Shown here: piece by piece, positions 61,400 through 64,000 of the stretch | How the letters are laid out: every line of letters begins with the position of its first letter | How positions within the stretch are numbered: the stretch's first letter is position 1 | Assembly (NCBI GenBank): GCA_017936125.1 | Contig: JAGBGE010000022.1 | Span: 23,089-87,088 of the forward strand | From: Clostridia bacterium | Lineage (GTDB): Bacteria; Bacillota_A; Clostridia; Oscillospirales; CAG-272 | Direction: 5' to 3' | Length of the DNA: 64,000 bases | Translations under genes and position numbers: made by a program | The notes under the pieces: model-generated | The model's database searches: none | What the model was told of the DNA's origin: nothing | Seen by the model: only the letters and a program-made list of their open reading frames with translations

Positions 61400-63967
61400 A
61401 TGGAACATAATTATAAAACTAACGACATAGAATTTCCTCTCCAGAGAATCGAAGAAAGAGATATGGAAAAAGAGGTAAAGCAATCGTTTATTGAGTATTC
61501 GATGAGCGTAATTACCTCGAGAGCGCTTCCCGACGTGCGCGACGGTATGAAGCCCGGTCAGAGAAGAATTCTCTACGCTATGTATGAGGATAATCTTACT
61601 CACGACAAGCCCTTCAGAAAGTCGGCGACGACGGTTGGTAACGTGCTCGGTAGATACCATCCGCACGGTGACGCTGCCGTATACGGCACGATGGTAAGAA
61701 TGGCGCAGGACTTCTCGCTCCGTTATCCTCTTATAGAGGGACACGGTAACTTCGGTAACGTTGACGGTGACGGCGCTGCTGCATACCGTTATACCGAGGC
61801 GAGAATGGCGAAGATAGCCGACTTCATGATGAGTGATATTGAGAAGAACGTCGTTCCTATGACGAGAAACTTCGATAACACCAGAAATGAGCCGACGGTT
61901 CTTCCCTCGCGTCTGCCTAACCTGCTTATCAACGGCTCTGTTGGTATCGCGGTAGGTATGGCAACAAATATTCCGCCTCATAATCTCACAGAGGTTATAG
62001 ACGGTATCGTTTACAGAATTGACAACCCCGAATGTACGGTTGACGACCTTATGATGTTCATCAAGGGTCCCGACTTCCCTACCGCAGCAGTTATTTACGG
62101 ATCGCGCGGTATTCGTGAGGCCTATGAAACCGGCAGAGGTAAGGTTTATATCAGAGCGAGAGCGACTATTGAGGATGAGCACAGAAGAATTATCTTCACA
62201 GAGATTCCCTATATGGTCAACAAGTCAATGCTTATCGAGAGTATGGCTAATCTCGTTAAGGATAAGAAGATTGAGGGAATCACAGGCTTGCGTGACGAGT
62301 CGGGCAGAGGCGGTATGAGAATCGTTGTTGAGTATCGCCGTGACGCTAACGCAGAGGTTATTCTCAATCAGCTTTACAAGTATACACAGCTTCAGGACAC
62401 CTGCTCTGTAAATATGCTTGTTATAGACGGCGGAGAGCCTAAAACACTTAATTTGCCAACTATACTTGACAAATACATAGGATTCCAGAAGGAAGTTATA
62501 GAAAAGAGGACTAAGTTTGACCTTGATAAAGCGCTTCGTGAGATACACATTCTCGAGGGATACAGAATAGCTACCGAGAATATCGACGAGGTTATCAGTA
62601 TTATCAAGAAGTCTGCTTCCATTCCCGATGCGAAGGCATCTCTCTGTGAGAGATTCGGACTTTCCGACGAGCAGGCTCAGGCTATTGTCGAGATGACTCT
62701 CGGTAAGCTCTCGGGACTTGAAAGACAAAAGGTTGAGGACAGAATCGCAAAGCTTGAGGTGCTTATTGCCGAGCTTCGCTCGATCCTCGCAGACGAGGAA
62801 AAGCTCAAGGGTATTCTCAAGGGTGAGCTTGAGGAAATCAAGCGTAAGTACGGTGACGAGCGTCGCTCCGAGCTCACTGAGGCTACCGAGGAGATTGACC
62901 TTGAAGACCTTATTGAAAGACATACCTGCGTAATCACCGTTTCGCACACCGGCTACATCAAGCGCCAGAGAGCTGACGTTTACTCTGCACAGAACAGAGG
63001 CGGTAAGGGCATTATTGGTATGACAACTAAGGAGGACGACTTCGTAGAGGATGTTATCGTTGCGAACAGCCACTCCTACCTTATGTTCTTCACCAATAAG
63101 GGCAGAGTTTACGCAAAGAAGGCGTATAGAATTCCCGAATCGTCGAGAACTGCCAAGGGCACTAACCTTGTCAATATCATTGAGCTTGGCGATGGCGAGT
63201 TCGTAACTGCTATTATTCCTATTACTGAGTTCACCGAGGGTGAATATCTCACGATGGTAACCAAGCTCGGTGTAATCAAGAGAACGCTTCTCTCCGAGTT
63301 TGAATATCAGAGAAAGAGCGGTAAGATTGCTATCAACCTCGACGTTGGCGACGAGCTTATCTTCGTAAGACACACCAAGGGCGACGAGTCGCTTATTCTC
63401 GCAACTCGTGACGGTCTTGCGGTAAGATTTGACGAGAACAACGTTCGTTCTATGGGACGCGGTGCAAGAGGTGTTAAGGGTATCACCCTTATGGGCGACG
63501 ACGTAGTCGTTGGTGTCTGCGTGGTTGATGATGAAAAGTCACTGCTTACCATTACCGAAAACGGTATGGGTAAGAGAACGCTCTTCTCCGACTTCAGAGA
63601 AATGAAGCACAGAGGCGGTAAGGGTGTAACCTGTCACAATATCAGCGAAAAGACGGGTAAGCTCGCATCTATCATCACCGTTTCCGAGGATGACGACATA
63701 ATGCTTATAACTAACGAGGGTACGATTATCAGAACCAGCGTTTCGGGCATTAACGTTTATTCGAGAACTGCGAGCGGCGTTATCCTTATGCGTCTTGCAG
63801 AAGGCTCGGTGATAAACAACGTTGCACGTATCGAGCGTGATGAAGAAATTGAAAAGGCAAGCGAGGCGGTCGAAAAGGAAATTGAAAACGCTCCCGTTTT
63901 GCAAAAGAGCAAAGAGGCAGTCGAAAGCGACGAGCCGGCAGAGGTAGAATCTCCCGATGAGGAATAA
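61400..63967 (+). CDS. gyrA: DNA gyrase subunit A
   Basis: An 855-residue breakage-reunion subunit. [22 protein letters not shown] and [20 protein letters not shown] are followed by the catalytic Tyr in [11 protein letters not shown] (near residue 128). The C-terminal beta-pinwheel has blades such as RGGKGIIGM; the gyrase box is read in QNRGGKGI. The end is an acidic tail. It starts 12 bases after gyrB and is complete within the window. In the quinolone-resistance region the sequence reads [20 protein letters not shown]. Confidence 0.97.
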   Translation: MEHNYKTNDIEFPLQRIEERDMEKEVKQSFIEYSMSVITSRALPDVRDGMKPGQRRILYAMYEDNLTHDKPFRKSATTVGNVLGRYHPHGDAAVYGTMVRMAQDFSLRYPLIEGHGNFGNVDGDGAAAYRYTEARMAKIADFMMSDIEKNVVPMTRNFDNTRNEPTVLPSRLPNLLINGSVGIAVGMATNIPPHNLTEVIDGIVYRIDNPECTVDDLMMFIKGPDFPTAAVIYGSRGIREAYETGRGKVYIRARATIEDEHRRIIFTEIPYMVNKSMLIESMANLVKDKKIEGITGLRDESGRGGMRIVVEYRRDANAEVILNQLYKYTQLQDTCSVNMLVIDGGEPKTLNLPTILDKYIGFQKEVIEKRTKFDLDKALREIHILEGYRIATENIDEVISIIKKSASIPDAKASLCERFGLSDEQAQAIVEMTLGKLSGLERQKVEDRIAKLEVLIAELRSILADEEKLKGILKGELEEIKRKYGDERRSELTEATEEIDLEDLIERHTCVITVSHTGYIKRQRADVYSAQNRGGKGIIGMTTKEDDFVEDVIVANSHSYLMFFTNKGRVYAKKAYRIPESSRTAKGTNLVNIIELGDGEFVTAIIPITEFTEGEYLTMVTKLGVIKRTLLSEFEYQRKSGKIAINLDVGDELIFVRHTKGDESLILATRDGLAVRFDENNVRSMGRGARGVKGITLMGDDVVVGVCVVDDEKSLLTITENGMGKRTLFSDFREMKHRGGKGVTCHNISEKTGKLASIITVSEDDDIMLITNEGTIIRTSVSGINVYSRTASGVILMRLAEGSVINNVARIERDEEIEKASEAVEKEIENAPVLQKSKEAVESDEPAEVESPDEE

Positions 63968-64000
63968 AGCTTCTGATTTAACGAATTGATAAATAAAAAA

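Overview
The window looks like the replication-origin region of an endospore-forming, anaerobic member of the Clostridia (Firmicutes). At the right end dnaA, dnaN, recF, remB-like, gyrB and gyrA run in the classical origin order. spoVAC/AD/AE (dipicolinate channel of spores) lies directly upstream. A complete clostridial-order Rnf complex (rnfCDGEAB) adds an energy-conserving ferredoxin:NAD oxidoreductase. Compact promoters (TTGACA-17-TATAAT type), AGGAGG-type ribosome sites and frequent hairpin-plus-T terminators fit the same group. I cannot name the genus.

Layout. 1-8400: a minus-strand oligopeptide/solute ABC importer (oppF cut by the window edge, then oppD, oppC, oppB, oppA), headed by a repeat-bearing lipoprotein and a long structured leader. 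8800-16900: accessory genes: three calcineurin-like phosphatases (one frameshifted), a GDSL esterase, a GtrA protein, a HAD phosphatase, and a plus-strand operon of a SipW/ER-type signal peptidase between two proteins with matching YATW signal peptides. 16900-25600: a fragment of malQ behind an intact promoter, then a long minus-strand methionine/one-carbon operon (FAD oxidoreductase trio, EamA exporter, metF, metH activation domain, metH in two frames, ECF S component). 25870-28750: an M16C zinc peptidase. 28800-35640: a TetR regulator, a GPH sugar symporter (frameshifted), GH2 enzyme, uxuA and an SDR uxuB-like gene, together a probable beta-glucuronide/hexuronate catabolic locus. 35750-45600: membrane proteins, a HEPN-like protein, a FakA/FakB pair with a CrtO-like acyltransferase, a two-component system, GDPD, an MFS transporter, a Gx transporter and a NusG-II protein. 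46100-52420: Rnf. 52700-63970: DUF4190 protein, spoVA, origin genes.

Most notable points. (1) The SipW mini-operon, which I read as a self-contained secretion module for two TasA/CalY-like surface proteins. (2) RnfG is 627 residues with four tandem FMN-binding modules and an extra C-terminal membrane anchor, where about 200 residues and one FMN are normal; two of the modules still show clear DNA-level duplication. (3) Three genes (metH, the GPH symporter, one phosphatase) are each broken by one missing base in a short homopolymer, which points to assembly indels more than to decay, but must be tested. (4) Several unassigned structured elements: two adjoining palindromes in the opp leader, a nested cruciform after rnfB, and a hairpin array upstream of the M16 peptidase.

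All calls come from reading the sequence; no database search was run. Family names rest on recognised motifs and gene order.
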